A stretch of 64,000 nt of DNA from Spirosoma sp. SC4-14. GTDB lineage: Bacteria > Bacteroidota > Bacteroidia > Cytophagales > Spirosomataceae. A program made the position numbers and the translations under genes. This document shows, one piece after another, positions 34,602 through 43,637 of this stretch (position 1 is the stretch's first letter; each line of letters begins with the position of its first letter). The DNA lies in assembly GCF_037201965.1 (NCBI RefSeq), contig NZ_CP147518.1, positions 25,001 to 89,000 on the forward strand, given 5' to 3'. Under the pieces are notes generated by a model. It was not told the DNA's origin. It worked only from the letters and a program-made list of their open reading frames with translations, and searched no databases.

Positions 34602-34682
34602 GATAGATCTGGATTAACCTCCAGATTAATCCACGTTATTAATCGCCTAATGGTTGTGAGCCAGCCTGGAGATTGACTCGTT

Positions 34683-36170
34683 TTACTCTTCGTATGCCCA
34701 GTCAATCTGGTGTTTCATATCCTTGATAGCCAGTCCCTGCGCTTTGAAGTAGGAACGAATCTGGTCTACTTTATCGTACTGCCGTTGCTCTTTGTATTCG
34801 CGGTATAATGTGAGCAGGCCCTCCAGAACAGGCTGGTTTTCGGTGCCTTCTTCTTTCAGCCCCAGCACATCCTGCATGAATGCAATAAACGAATCTTTCA
34901 GCAGATTGAATACTTCTTCACCCAGCGTGGCCGACTGAAGCTGATTCAAATAAATCATGTTGATGTACTTCAGCAATGTAAACAATTGAGCAATGCTAAC
35001 GGCTGTGTTCAGATCGTCGTTCATGGCTTCGTAAAACTGCTGAACAGCTTGCCGAATGTCCTGCTGCTTGTCTTCGCTTGGTAGAACGGAATCGTCAGGT
35101 TGATACGACAGAGTTTTGATAACACGCAGGCCGTTGGCAAGTCGGCGAAACCCTTTCTGGGCGGCCTTTAACGCTTCGTTCGAAAAATCGAGCGTGCTGC
35201 GATAATGCGACTGAAGCATGAAGAACCGAACCGTCATGGGGCTATAGGGTTGCTCCAGCAAATAATGACTACCCGCAAATAGCTCAGATGGAAGAAACGA
35301 ATTGCCCAACGATTTCGACATTTTCTGGCCATTAACGGTCAGCATATTCGAATGCATCCAGTACCGAACCGGATCATGACCCGTCAGACCGTCGCCCTGC
35401 GCAATTTCGCATTCGTGGTGTGGGAATTTCAGATCCATACCTCCCCCGTGTATGTCGAACTGTTTGCCGAGATATTTGGTGCTCATGCAGGTGCATTCGA
35501 GATGCCAGCCCGGAAAGCCTGCCCCCCAGGGCGAATTCCAGCGCATGATATGCTCGGGCGCAGCTCGTTTCCAGATCGCAAAATCGAGCGGATTTCGTTT
35601 TTCAGACTGGCCGTCCAGCTCACGGGTTTCGTTCAGCAGGTCGTCCAGAATACGACCCGAAAGCTTGCCATAGTTGCCACCCCGACGGTTATATTCTTCA
35701 ATATCGAAATAAACGGAGCCATTCGATTCATAGGCTAAACCATTGCCCATCAAGCTTTGTACGGCTTCGATTTGCTCAACCATGTGACCCGTAGCCGTGG
35801 GTTCAATGCTGGGTGGAATGGTATTGAACTGGCCCATCACCGTATGGAAATCATTAGTGAAGCGCTGGACAATTTCCATCGGTTCCACTTTTTCCAGCTT
35901 GGCCATACGCCCAATTTTATCTTCGCCATCATCACCATCGCCAACCAGGTGTCCTACGTCGGTCAGATTCCGAACGTAGCGCACTTTATAACCAATAAAT
36001 GTTAGGTAACGATACAGCGTGTCGAACGTTAAAAATGTACGGACGTTGCCAAGGTGAACATAATTATAGACCGTTGGACCACAAACGTACATACCCACAT
36101 AAGGAGGGTTGAGAGGTTCAAACAGTTCTTTTTTACGGGAAAGCGTATTATACAGATGTAACGGTTGCAT
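34683..36170 (-). CDS. cysS: Cysteine--tRNA ligase
   Basis: A 495-aa class I synthetase. N-terminal [20 protein letters not shown] contains a zinc Cys and the HIGH motif as [14 protein letters not shown] and [15 protein letters not shown] carry the remaining zinc ligands, and KMSKSLGNS is the second signature. The C-terminal helical domain is intact. Upstream 260 nt hold no gene and only a weak promoter-like box near 36323. Confidence 0.97.
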   Translation of the reverse strand: MQPLHLYNTLSRKKELFEPLNPPYVGMYVCGPTVYNYVHLGNVRTFLTFDTLYRYLTFIGYKVRYVRNLTDVGHLVGDGDDGEDKIGRMAKLEKVEPMEIVQRFTNDFHTVMGQFNTIPPSIEPTATGHMVEQIEAVQSLMGNGLAYESNGSVYFDIEEYNRRGGNYGKLSGRILDDLLNETRELDGQSEKRNPLDFAIWKRAAPEHIMRWNSPWGAGFPGWHLECTCMSTKYLGKQFDIHGGGMDLKFPHHECEIAQGDGLTGHDPVRYWMHSNMLTVNGQKMSKSLGNSFLPSELFAGSHYLLEQPYSPMTVRFFMLQSHYRSTLDFSNEALKAAQKGFRRLANGLRVIKTLSYQPDDSVLPSEDKQQDIRQAVQQFYEAMNDDLNTAVSIAQLFTLLKYINMIYLNQLQSATLGEEVFNLLKDSFIAFMQDVLGLKEEGTENQPVLEGLLTLYREYKEQRQYDKVDQIRSYFKAQGLAIKDMKHQIDWAYEE

Positions 36171-36430
36171 GAGTATGTCTACTGTTTCTTAAAAACTGAT
36201 AAAGGAATGGAGTTACCCAATCGATTGGTAGCCAGGAGAGATAAGATGGTCAACAACAGCAGTGAGCTGCAGAATGGAGGATTTCCTTAATCAGCATAGC
36301 AGAATAGTCCTGTTCTTTGGGGCGAAGTTACGGATTGTTCGGCGGAAAACGGTTGCTTAAACAACGTAGCCCGAGTGCTTTTATCTATATTCGCGTTTTG
36401 TTTTGAGAATTTCTCCGCTTTGTCTCAGTA

Positions 36431-37666
36431 ATGCAGGTAGTTGAGGTTGGCAAAAATGCCAAATATCAGAAAGAATTTATTGAATTTCCCGTACGGCTTT
36501 ATCGCCAGGATGCGTGCTGGATTCGGCCATTAGATACCGATGTCGAGGAAGTATTTGACCCAACTCGAAACAAACGATTCGAGCATGGCGAATGCATTCG
36601 GTATCTGTTGCTGAACAACAACGGCGAGACTATAGGGCGTATTGCGGCTTTTGTCGACTACGAAATTGCTAACCTCGATAATGATCAGCCTACTGGCGGT
36701 ATCGGCTTTTTTGAATGTATAGACAATCAGAAAGCGGCCTTTATGCTGTTCGATGCCGGGAAAAGCTGGCTACAGGGCCATGGAATGGAAGCGATGGATG
36801 GTCCTGTCAATTTCGGCGATCGCGACCGCTGGTGGGGTTTGCTGGCCGATGGGTTTGAGCGTGAGCCGAACTATTGTATGCCCTACACGAAGCCATATTA
36901 TATTGCGTTCTTCGAAAATTACGGCTTTAAGGATTATTTCAAACAGTTTACGTTTGGCATTCCTACTACCTGGGACAAGCTGACCGATATGTCGCAGGCA
37001 GTGAAAGACCGGGCTCAGCGCGTATATGACAATCCGGATTATAGCTTCCGAAAAATCGACAAAACACATCTGCCTGCGGCTGCCGAACAGTTTCGGCATA
37101 TTTATAATGCGGCCTGGGGGGCGCACAGCGGAGTTAAGGAAATGTCGGCCGGGCAGGCTCAGGTGCTCATGCAGAAACTGAAACCGGTTATCGACGATAA
37201 AATCATCTATTTTGCCTACTACCGTGACGAGCCGGTTGCTTTTTTCGTCTGTTTGCCTGAGTTGAATCAAGTATTCAAGTACGTAAATGGTAAACTCGAC
37301 CTGATTGGTAAGCTGAAGTTTTTGTGGCATATGGTTATGAAAACCAATCACAAAGCGTTCGGTGTCGTGTTTGGCGTAGCTCCAGAACATCAGGGTAAAG
37401 GGGTTGAAGCGGCAATTGCATTGCGGATGCCATATGAAGCAGCACACAACCCTAATTTTCAGTATACCGAGCTCGAAATGAACTGGGTTGGCGATTTCAA
37501 CCCGATTATGGTACGGTTTGTGAGCCAGCTAGGCTCGAAGATCGTAAAAACACATATTACGTATCGTAAACTATTCGACGAAACAAAACCATTTAAACGC
37601 TGCCCGGTGATTGGGCGGAAAAGCCCCCTGGCCCCCAAAGGGGGAAGTGCTGCCACAGGCACTTAA
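36431..37666 (+). CDS. Large GNAT-like protein with repeat-derived tail
   Basis: A 411-aa protein of a Bacteroidota family with a GNAT-like fold: N-terminal half with FGDRDRWWGLLADGF and YNCMPYTKPYYIAFFENYGF-type blocks (the YYIAFFENYGFKDY segment mirrors acetyltransferase motif B), C-terminal half with VVFGVAPEHQGKGVEAAIAL, a motif A for acetyl-CoA. Two GNAT folds in tandem are likely. Substrate unknown. The last 15 residues (KSPLAPKGGSAATGT) are not native: they are encoded by the left arm of the inverted repeat at 37620-37739, which supplies a new stop. Confidence 0.75.
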   Translation: MQVVEVGKNAKYQKEFIEFPVRLYRQDACWIRPLDTDVEEVFDPTRNKRFEHGECIRYLLLNNNGETIGRIAAFVDYEIANLDNDQPTGGIGFFECIDNQKAAFMLFDAGKSWLQGHGMEAMDGPVNFGDRDRWWGLLADGFEREPNYCMPYTKPYYIAFFENYGFKDYFKQFTFGIPTTWDKLTDMSQAVKDRAQRVYDNPDYSFRKIDKTHLPAAAEQFRHIYNAAWGAHSGVKEMSAGQAQVLMQKLKPVIDDKIIYFAYYRDEPVAFFVCLPELNQVFKYVNGKLDLIGKLKFLWHMVMKTNHKAFGVVFGVAPEHQGKGVEAAIALRMPYEAAHNPNFQYTELEMNWVGDFNPIMVRFVSQLGSKIVKTHITYRKLFDETKPFKRCPVIGRKSPLAPKGGSAATGT

Positions 37667-37739
37667 GCTGTGCCTTATATTACTGACTGCATAGCTACTC
37701 ATGCGGCAGCACTTCTCCCTTTGGGGGTTAGGGGGCTTT
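37620..37739. repeat. 120-bp inverted-repeat element (MITE-like)
   Basis: Arms of 35 bp (37620-37654 and 37705-37739) match with three mismatches; the left arm begins AAAGCCCCCTGGCCCCCAAA. The 50-bp centre holds a small AGGCAC/GTGCCT stem. Elements with this CCCCCT..CCCCCAAAGGGGG core are widely found in Bacteroidota genomes. This copy overlaps the 3' end of the GNAT-like gene and ends 21 nt before the PfkB kinase gene. Confidence 0.85.
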
Positions 37740-37760
37740 CATACATAAACCAAATTTAAA

Positions 37761-38678
37761 ATGAGCTTACTTACTGTTGGTTCGGTGGCGTTCGATGCCC
37801 TGGAAACCCCGTTCGGTAAAACCGACAAAATCATTGGTGGTTCTGGCACCTATATTACCCTTTCGGCATCCTATTTCACGCAAGAAAATAACCTGGTGGC
37901 TGTTGTGGGCGACGATTTTCCACACACCATGATCAACGATTTTAACCAACACGGAATTAATACCGAAGGGTTGCAGGTTCGGGCAGGCGAAAAAACGTTT
38001 TTCTGGTCGGGTCGCTACCATAACGATATGAACAGTCGTGATACGCTGGAAACCCAACTGAACGTGATGGAAGATTTTGATCCGATCATTCCAGATTCGT
38101 ATCAGAACTGTCAGTACCTGATGCTGGGCAATACGGCACCGGCCATTCAGCAAACCGTGATTGAGCGATTGAAGAACCGCCCCAAACTAATCATGCTCGA
38201 TACGATGAATCTCTGGATTAACATTGCAAATCCAGACCTGATGAGCGTATTGAAACTGGTCGACATTCTGGTTGTTAATGACGAAGAGGCCCGCCAGCTC
38301 ACGCATGAATACTCACTGGTGCGGGCTGCTGCCAGAATCCATGCCATGGGCCCCAAAACAGTTATTATTAAAAAAGGCGAACATGGCGCTTTGCTCTTTG
38401 GCGAAGGGCGTATCTTTTTTGCTCCCGCTTTGCCACTGGAAGAAGTCTTCGACCCAACCGGAGCGGGCGATACGTTTGCCGGAGGCTTCATTGGCTATCT
38501 GGCTAAAACCGACGATACATCATTCGACAACATGAAACGGGCCATTATTTATGGCTCGGCAATGGCTTCATTCTGTGTAGAAAAGTTCGGTGCCGAACGG
38601 ATTATGAACCTTACAGAGGCTGAAATTCAGGATCGGGTCAGTGAGTTTGTAAAGCTGTCGGCCTTTGGACTGGAATAA
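37761..38678 (+). CDS. PfkB family carbohydrate kinase
   Basis: A 305-aa ribokinase-superfamily kinase. The N-terminal GSVAFDALETPFGKTDKIIGGSGTYI holds the substrate Gly-Gly, and FDPTGAGDTFAGGFIGYLA is the PfkB signature 2 with catalytic Asp in GAGD. The middle has VVNDEEARQLTHE, the NxxE metal motif. Substrate (sugar or nucleoside) unknown. It ends at a good terminator. Confidence 0.9.
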   Translation: MSLLTVGSVAFDALETPFGKTDKIIGGSGTYITLSASYFTQENNLVAVVGDDFPHTMINDFNQHGINTEGLQVRAGEKTFFWSGRYHNDMNSRDTLETQLNVMEDFDPIIPDSYQNCQYLMLGNTAPAIQQTVIERLKNRPKLIMLDTMNLWINIANPDLMSVLKLVDILVVNDEEARQLTHEYSLVRAAARIHAMGPKTVIIKKGEHGALLFGEGRIFFAPALPLEEVFDPTGAGDTFAGGFIGYLAKTDDTSFDNMKRAIIYGSAMASFCVEKFGAERIMNLTEAEIQDRVSEFVKLSAFGLE

Positions 38679-38691
38679 ACGGCCTGATAGT

Positions 38692-38754
38692 GTCGGTAGT
38701 TGACGGAGTTCGACGTAGGAACGTTGGAGAAGTTGGCTACCGACGCATTTTTTT
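38692..38754 (+). terminator. Terminator after the PfkB kinase gene
   Basis: GTCGGTAG pairs with CTACCGAC across a partly paired 37-nt interior, and GCATTTTTTTATT follows. It separates the kinase from the polysaccharide locus. Confidence 0.65.
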
Positions 38755-38903
38755 ATTATTTACGAAATCAAACGGCCTGTTGTTACTACTATTGTTTTAA
38801 TCGGAATATTGATAGATAAAATTTTGGTTTTACTTTTATTACAATTATCTATGAATCGTTAATGCGTTTATAAGAAGGGCCTGATAGTCGAAATAGATCA
38901 GCT

Positions 38904-40103
38904 ATGTCTATACTATATTTTATCGCTCTGTTTTTTTTAGGATATCTAGCATTATCTGTACTTTATCTGGCTGTCTTTGCTGTTGCCGGGCGGCTTGGCC
39001 GGGCCGACGATCATTACCCGTCCAGTCAGCCACTGGTATATAAGAAAATAGGTGTGCTCATTCCGGCTTATAAGGAAGATGCCGTCATTATCGATTCGGT
39101 TGCTGCAAATCTGAAGCAGAACTATCCGGCCGACAAATTTGAACTGATTGTTATTGCCGATTCGTTTCAGCCGCATACATTGGCCAAACTGGCCACTATG
39201 CCTGTTCGGGTAATTGTAGTAGCTTTCGAAAAATCGACCGTTTCCAAAGCCCTGAATGCAGCACTTGCCCAGATTCCAGATGATCAGTATGAGATTCTGG
39301 TTGTGTCGGATGCCGATAATCATATGGCTCCCGATTTTCTGAGCCGGATCAATACCGCATTTGCTCAGGGCTGGAAAGCTGTGCAGGGGCATCGGGTGGC
39401 AAAGAATACCGATACGAGTGTTGCGGTTTTAGACGCTATCAGCGAAGAAATCAATAACCATATTTTTCGGAAGGGAAGTAGAGCTTTAGGGTTAGCTTCT
39501 TCGATTATTGGTTCGGGAATGGCTTTTGAACCAGCTTTGATGAAAAAGGGAATGGCCGACCTGCACACAATGGGCGGCTACGACAAAGAGCTGGAAATGA
39601 ATATTATTCTGGCCGGGAATGGGATCGCTTACCTGGAAGATGCCTTTGTTTATGATGAAAAAGTAGCTAAGCAAGCCGTGTTTGAAAACCAGCGTACTCG
39701 CTGGATTGCGGCTCAATGGCAGTTTCTGACACATTACTTTAGAAGGGGTGTTACGGAGTTTGTCAACGGACGCATGGCCAGTGCTTTTAAAGTTATTCAG
39801 GCAATGGTATTGCCACGAGTTTTACTACTTGGTATACTTTTTGTTTGTATACTTTTAGGGTTGCTAACGGGACATACTGCATTATGGTTAATTCCTTTAC
39901 TTTCGTTAGCGATGCTATGTGTCAGTCTGTATATTTCAGTACCCGATTACCTACGAAAACGGATTTCTACCCGAGAGTTGATGCTCGTTCCGGTATTGAT
40001 GCTTCGTTTTGCGCGGGCTATTTTCAATATGCGGAAAGCATTTAAAAGTTTCATGCCTACTCCGCATACAAATACACCAGACCCATCTTCAGATAAAGCT
40101 TAA
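38904..40103 (+). CDS. Processive GT2 family glycosyltransferase
   Basis: A 399-aa membrane glycosyltransferase. One N-terminal helix, then the GT-A domain with VLIPAYKEDAVI, the DxD-like VVSDADNH, GSGMAFEPAL, LEDAFVYDE and QRTRW (the QxxRW motif of processive synthases such as cellulose and hyaluronan synthase), followed by two to three C-terminal helices. It probably polymerises or starts a surface polysaccharide at the inner membrane. First gene of the exopolysaccharide locus, though separated from the next by about 400 nt and a terminator. Confidence 0.88.
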   Translation: MSILYFIALFFLGYLALSVLYLAVFAVAGRLGRADDHYPSSQPLVYKKIGVLIPAYKEDAVIIDSVAANLKQNYPADKFELIVIADSFQPHTLAKLATMPVRVIVVAFEKSTVSKALNAALAQIPDDQYEILVVSDADNHMAPDFLSRINTAFAQGWKAVQGHRVAKNTDTSVAVLDAISEEINNHIFRKGSRALGLASSIIGSGMAFEPALMKKGMADLHTMGGYDKELEMNIILAGNGIAYLEDAFVYDEKVAKQAVFENQRTRWIAAQWQFLTHYFRRGVTEFVNGRMASAFKVIQAMVLPRVLLLGILFVCILLGLLTGHTALWLIPLLSLAMLCVSLYISVPDYLRKRISTRELMLVPVLMLRFARAIFNMRKAFKSFMPTPHTNTPDPSSDKA

Positions 40104-40193
40104 ATTCATGCGCTTTAGCTGAAAATTCTTTTTAAATGCAGCTAGTCTGTAAATCCGTTGGATATATAGGCCCAAAAGCTGCATATACTCTTT

Positions 40194-40250
40194 TTGAAGC
40201 CATCTACTTTAAGCGTCCAGAACAGATGTACGCAAAGTAGATGGCTTCAA
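40194..40250 (+). terminator. Terminator-type hairpin after the GT2 gene
   Basis: 17-bp arms TTGAAGCCATCTACTTT / AAAGTAGATGGCTTCAA with an extra inner GCGT/ACGC stem. Followed by TGTTATT only, so efficiency is uncertain. Confidence 0.6.
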
Positions 40251-40509
40251 TGTTATTAAGTATATGGGTTTTGTCTAATTGTAAGGTTAAATAATTCTAA
40301 TTCTTAGGATTGTTCAAAAAATAGAAAAAATTAACAATGTGACACCGTAGGCAAATAACCGTCAAAAGTTTACGAGAGTCTACTAGATGGACAGATAAAG
40401 TGGCAAATCTGAACGTTAAGGATAGATAAAAGGGTAGTATATAAACAGTTGCTTTCCTGAATTTGGGAATGAGGGCTTAGGTGAAAGCGAATTGCAAACT
40501 TATTTTATA
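40251..40509 (+). promoter_or_regulatory. Upstream region of the co-polymerase/megasynthase genes
   Basis: About 260 AT-rich bases without a gene, in front of four consecutive same-strand genes with gaps of 9, 101 and 0 nt. It must carry the promoter for them, but I found no clean TTTG-N19-TAnnTTTG match; TGAATTTG near 40458 is the nearest, with one mismatch. Confidence 0.4.
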
Positions 40510-41331
40510 ATGAAATTTTATATTTATGGTCAGTTGGTAACTACGTATTGTCGAACTGTCCTGATTTTATTATTCGGCGTCCTATCAATTACTACCTGCC
40601 TCGGGCAGAAAGTAAGCGGTAGAAGGCTGATGATGTTTGGTACGTCGTCGGGAGCAGCAAATGATACGGTCTATCTTGATATCGATCAGGATATTGCCGT
40701 TCAGTTAATTCCGTTCGAAGAATTGTTGAAAATGGCCATTACCAACTCTCCTCTAATTAAATATCAAAACGAGGTTGCCAACTCGCTGGATGCCACTTAT
40801 CACGCTTCTAAGGCCCAAATTTTACAGAATGTGTCGGGGTTTGGTAACTATTCGGGTGGTAATCAAACCATTCTTTCATCGGGAGCGGCAGTGACCGGGC
40901 GCGATCCGATAGGTCAAATTGCTAACGGGTATCGTGCCGGGGTTGACGTTCGGATTTCACTATACGATCTGTTTGGTCGCAAACATCAGATTCGGCAGGC
41001 TTATTCGAACTATCGGGCGGCTGTGATTCAGAAAGAAACGATCGAACAGCAGATAAAACGCGAACTGGTGTCGATCTATCAGGATATGATTACATCGCAA
41101 CAGATACTAAAGCTACGTTTGATCGACGAACAGGCTTCACTGGCTGCTTATCGTATAGCAGAGGTTGAGATTCAGAAAGGCAAAATAACGGCCGACCAAC
41201 TGGCAAGTGCCACAAGTCGGTATATAGAAACGAAATCAGTGTCGGAGCAGGTTAAAGGCGACTTCCTGAAAAATGTACACTTTTTTGAAACATTAATGGG
41301 TGTTCCAATTCAACGGTTGAAGCGTAATTAA
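40510..41331 (+). CDS. Half-size TolC-like outer-membrane protein
   Basis: A 273-aa protein with a signal peptide (MKFYIYGQLVTTYCRTVLILLFGVLSITTCLGQ) and one TolC-type repeat: PFEELLKMAITNSPLIKYQNEV, a beta pair around YRAGVDVRISLYDLFGRK, and two long helices (QAYSNYRAAVIQKETIEQQIKREL and onward). Full TolC proteins have two such repeats and over 400 residues, so this is a half-length form. It stands 9 nt before the co-polymerase gene and may help export across the outer membrane. A TTG six codons upstream is the other possible start. Confidence 0.78.
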   Translation: MKFYIYGQLVTTYCRTVLILLFGVLSITTCLGQKVSGRRLMMFGTSSGAANDTVYLDIDQDIAVQLIPFEELLKMAITNSPLIKYQNEVANSLDATYHASKAQILQNVSGFGNYSGGNQTILSSGAAVTGRDPIGQIANGYRAGVDVRISLYDLFGRKHQIRQAYSNYRAAVIQKETIEQQIKRELVSIYQDMITSQQILKLRLIDEQASLAAYRIAEVEIQKGKITADQLASATSRYIETKSVSEQVKGDFLKNVHFFETLMGVPIQRLKRN

Positions 41332-41340
41332 CAGAATCGT

Positions 41341-43536
41341 ATGACAGTCGATGCATTTTTACGGCTTCTAAAGCAGAATATACTCTGGTTTATTCTAATT
41401 CCGTGTGTAACGGCCGGAACGGCATTTTTCGTTACCAGAAATGAACCGAAAGTATATAAATCGGAGGCTACGTTATATACGGGCCTGGTATCGCGCTATT
41501 CCTTACTTTCTGATAAGCAGGGCGGCTTTGTCGATCGGTCGGCCAGTGCCATTGATAACATCCTGACAACGCTGACCTCAAAAGAAACACTCATGCAAAT
41601 TGGGGTCGATCTTTTGACCGACCATTTGCGGCTCCGCCAGCCCGATACACTTGTTTTAGCCGCGCCGGGCTATGATCAGCTTCGGCAGGCAATTCCGGTT
41701 CAGTGGCAAAACCTGTTGCTGATGGACAGCGATTCGGCTCATTTGCACCATGTAGTTGATAGTCTGGCCAGATCACAATTCGACAATCCAGTAAAAACAC
41801 TATTGGTTAAGTCGAAATCGAATTATTCGATACAGGAGATGGCCGAAAAGTTGAAAGCTTCGGCTCGGAAAAATACGAACGACGTACTAACGATGGAGTA
41901 CGAAGCCAATGATCCGGCGGTAGCGCAATATACGCTTGTGTATGCCATTAAGGCTTTAAATAAGCGATATTCGACCCTTAAATCGTCTGAAACCAATTCG
42001 GTGGTTGGCTATTACGAAGAGAAGCTGCAAAAAGCGAAACAAACACTCGATCAGGCCGAAGCCAATTTGCGGGCGTTTAATACGAACCATAACGTACTGG
42101 ATTACGACGAAGAAGCTCGCAATGTGGCCACCTCGCGTGAAGCGCTTATTAATGAGTACAATCAGGAATTGATGCGCAAAAATGCGGCCAAAGCATCACT
42201 GGATGCGCTCAATAAACGAATGGGTCAGCAGAGTACATTGAATGCCGCCAATGCCGATCTGAACGATAAGCAGAAAAAATTGTCGGATGCCGAAAATAAG
42301 CTGGCTAATGCACGGGCTTATGGGCAACCGAAAAATGTAATAAACCGGTTGCAGGATGCCGTTACGCGGGCTTCTGAAGATCTGAAATCCAGCGCTCAGA
42401 AATACGATGCGGTGACTAACACATCGGACGCCGTAACGGCTCAGGAGCTGGCCAGTGAACGAATGACCAAATCGCTGGAATACGAAGAGTCGGTGGCTCG
42501 CCTGGAGCTCTATAAAAAGCGAATGGATGAGTATCAGGTCAAGACCAATGAGTATACGCCATTGGGTTCGCAGCTTCGGCAATTACAGCGTGATCTGAGT
42601 GTAGCAGAAAAAGAATACCTGGATCTGTTGCAGCAGGTTGAGCAATCGCAGACCCGACAACAGGACATTGCTATTGGTGGGTCGCTGGAAATTATGGATG
42701 CGCCCGATTATCCGTTGGCCCCCCAACTCTCGAAGCGGCTGCAACTCGTAGCTATAGGAGCAGGAGCCGGAATTTTTATTGCCCTGCTGCTGACAGCCCT
42801 GCGTTTCTGGCTCGATAACCGGATTCATTCGCCCGAACAGGCCGAGCAGATGATTGGAATGCCCGTTACGGCATTGTTCCCAATCGTGAAAAAACCCAAT
42901 GTGTTTTCACGGGCAACATTGGCTACCCGCAACACATTCGAGCAGCTATTCAATACAATAAACGTTGAAATTGCCCAGGGAGCTACCAAATCGCATCCGC
43001 CAATTATTACGCTTTTCAGTATAGGATCAAAGCAGGGAAAGAGCTGGGTAGCCAATGGGTTGAACCAGTTGTATGCCGATGCCGACCAGCAGGTAGCTTA
43101 TTGTTATCCGCGTGTGACGGGCAAAGAGCAACGGGAATATTTTAAGGGCGTTACGTACTTTCCCTATACAATCCGTCCGGATTTTATGAACGTTACGGGC
43201 ATCGATTATCTGATTGATTATAAAGATGGTTTCGATGCATCGCAGTTTGATCGGGTAATCCTTGAGCTGCCTTCTTTACTGAACAACCAGATACCGGTAT
43301 ATCTTCTTAAAAATGGTGCACTGTCGCTGCTGGTTGTCGATGCCAATAGTGCCTGGGGGCGGGCAGAGAAACAATTGTTAAGTCTGTACATACGGGTAAC
43401 AAATCAGCCCATATTTACAATCTTGAATAAAGTTGAAGGGAATTATATTGCCGTTCCAGGACGCGACGATATTAAGCCTGTTTCAACAACGTCAGAGCGC
43501 TCATTGCTAGCTAAGCGTAATATGAATCTATCATAA
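41341..43536 (+). CDS. Wzz/GumC-type polysaccharide co-polymerase with degenerate BY-kinase domain
   Basis: A 731-aa inner-membrane protein. Transmembrane helices lie at residues about 12-32 and 463-485; between them are long coiled coils (about 220-450) typical of Wzz/GumC chain-length regulators. The cytoplasmic tail resembles a BY-kinase: TLFSIGSKQGKSWVANGLN has the layout of the Walker A block, but the Walker A' Asp is missing and there is no terminal Tyr cluster. It therefore probably lacks kinase activity. It controls polysaccharide length and export. The first megasynthase follows at 101 nt on the same strand. Confidence 0.88.
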   Translation: MTVDAFLRLLKQNILWFILIPCVTAGTAFFVTRNEPKVYKSEATLYTGLVSRYSLLSDKQGGFVDRSASAIDNILTTLTSKETLMQIGVDLLTDHLRLRQPDTLVLAAPGYDQLRQAIPVQWQNLLLMDSDSAHLHHVVDSLARSQFDNPVKTLLVKSKSNYSIQEMAEKLKASARKNTNDVLTMEYEANDPAVAQYTLVYAIKALNKRYSTLKSSETNSVVGYYEEKLQKAKQTLDQAEANLRAFNTNHNVLDYDEEARNVATSREALINEYNQELMRKNAAKASLDALNKRMGQQSTLNAANADLNDKQKKLSDAENKLANARAYGQPKNVINRLQDAVTRASEDLKSSAQKYDAVTNTSDAVTAQELASERMTKSLEYEESVARLELYKKRMDEYQVKTNEYTPLGSQLRQLQRDLSVAEKEYLDLLQQVEQSQTRQQDIAIGGSLEIMDAPDYPLAPQLSKRLQLVAIGAGAGIFIALLLTALRFWLDNRIHSPEQAEQMIGMPVTALFPIVKKPNVFSRATLATRNTFEQLFNTINVEIAQGATKSHPPIITLFSIGSKQGKSWVANGLNQLYADADQQVAYCYPRVTGKEQREYFKGVTYFPYTIRPDFMNVTGIDYLIDYKDGFDASQFDRVILELPSLLNNQIPVYLLKNGALSLLVVDANSAWGRAEKQLLSLYIRVTNQPIFTILNKVEGNYIAVPGRDDIKPVSTTSERSLLAKRNMNLS

Positions 43537-43637
43537 ATTTGGGGTGATACACTCAGTGAAGCCTGGACAGACTCGCTGTTAGCAACCACCTATTAATGAA
43601 ATCTGGCGACCCAGCGTCGCCTTAACGAATTACGGGT

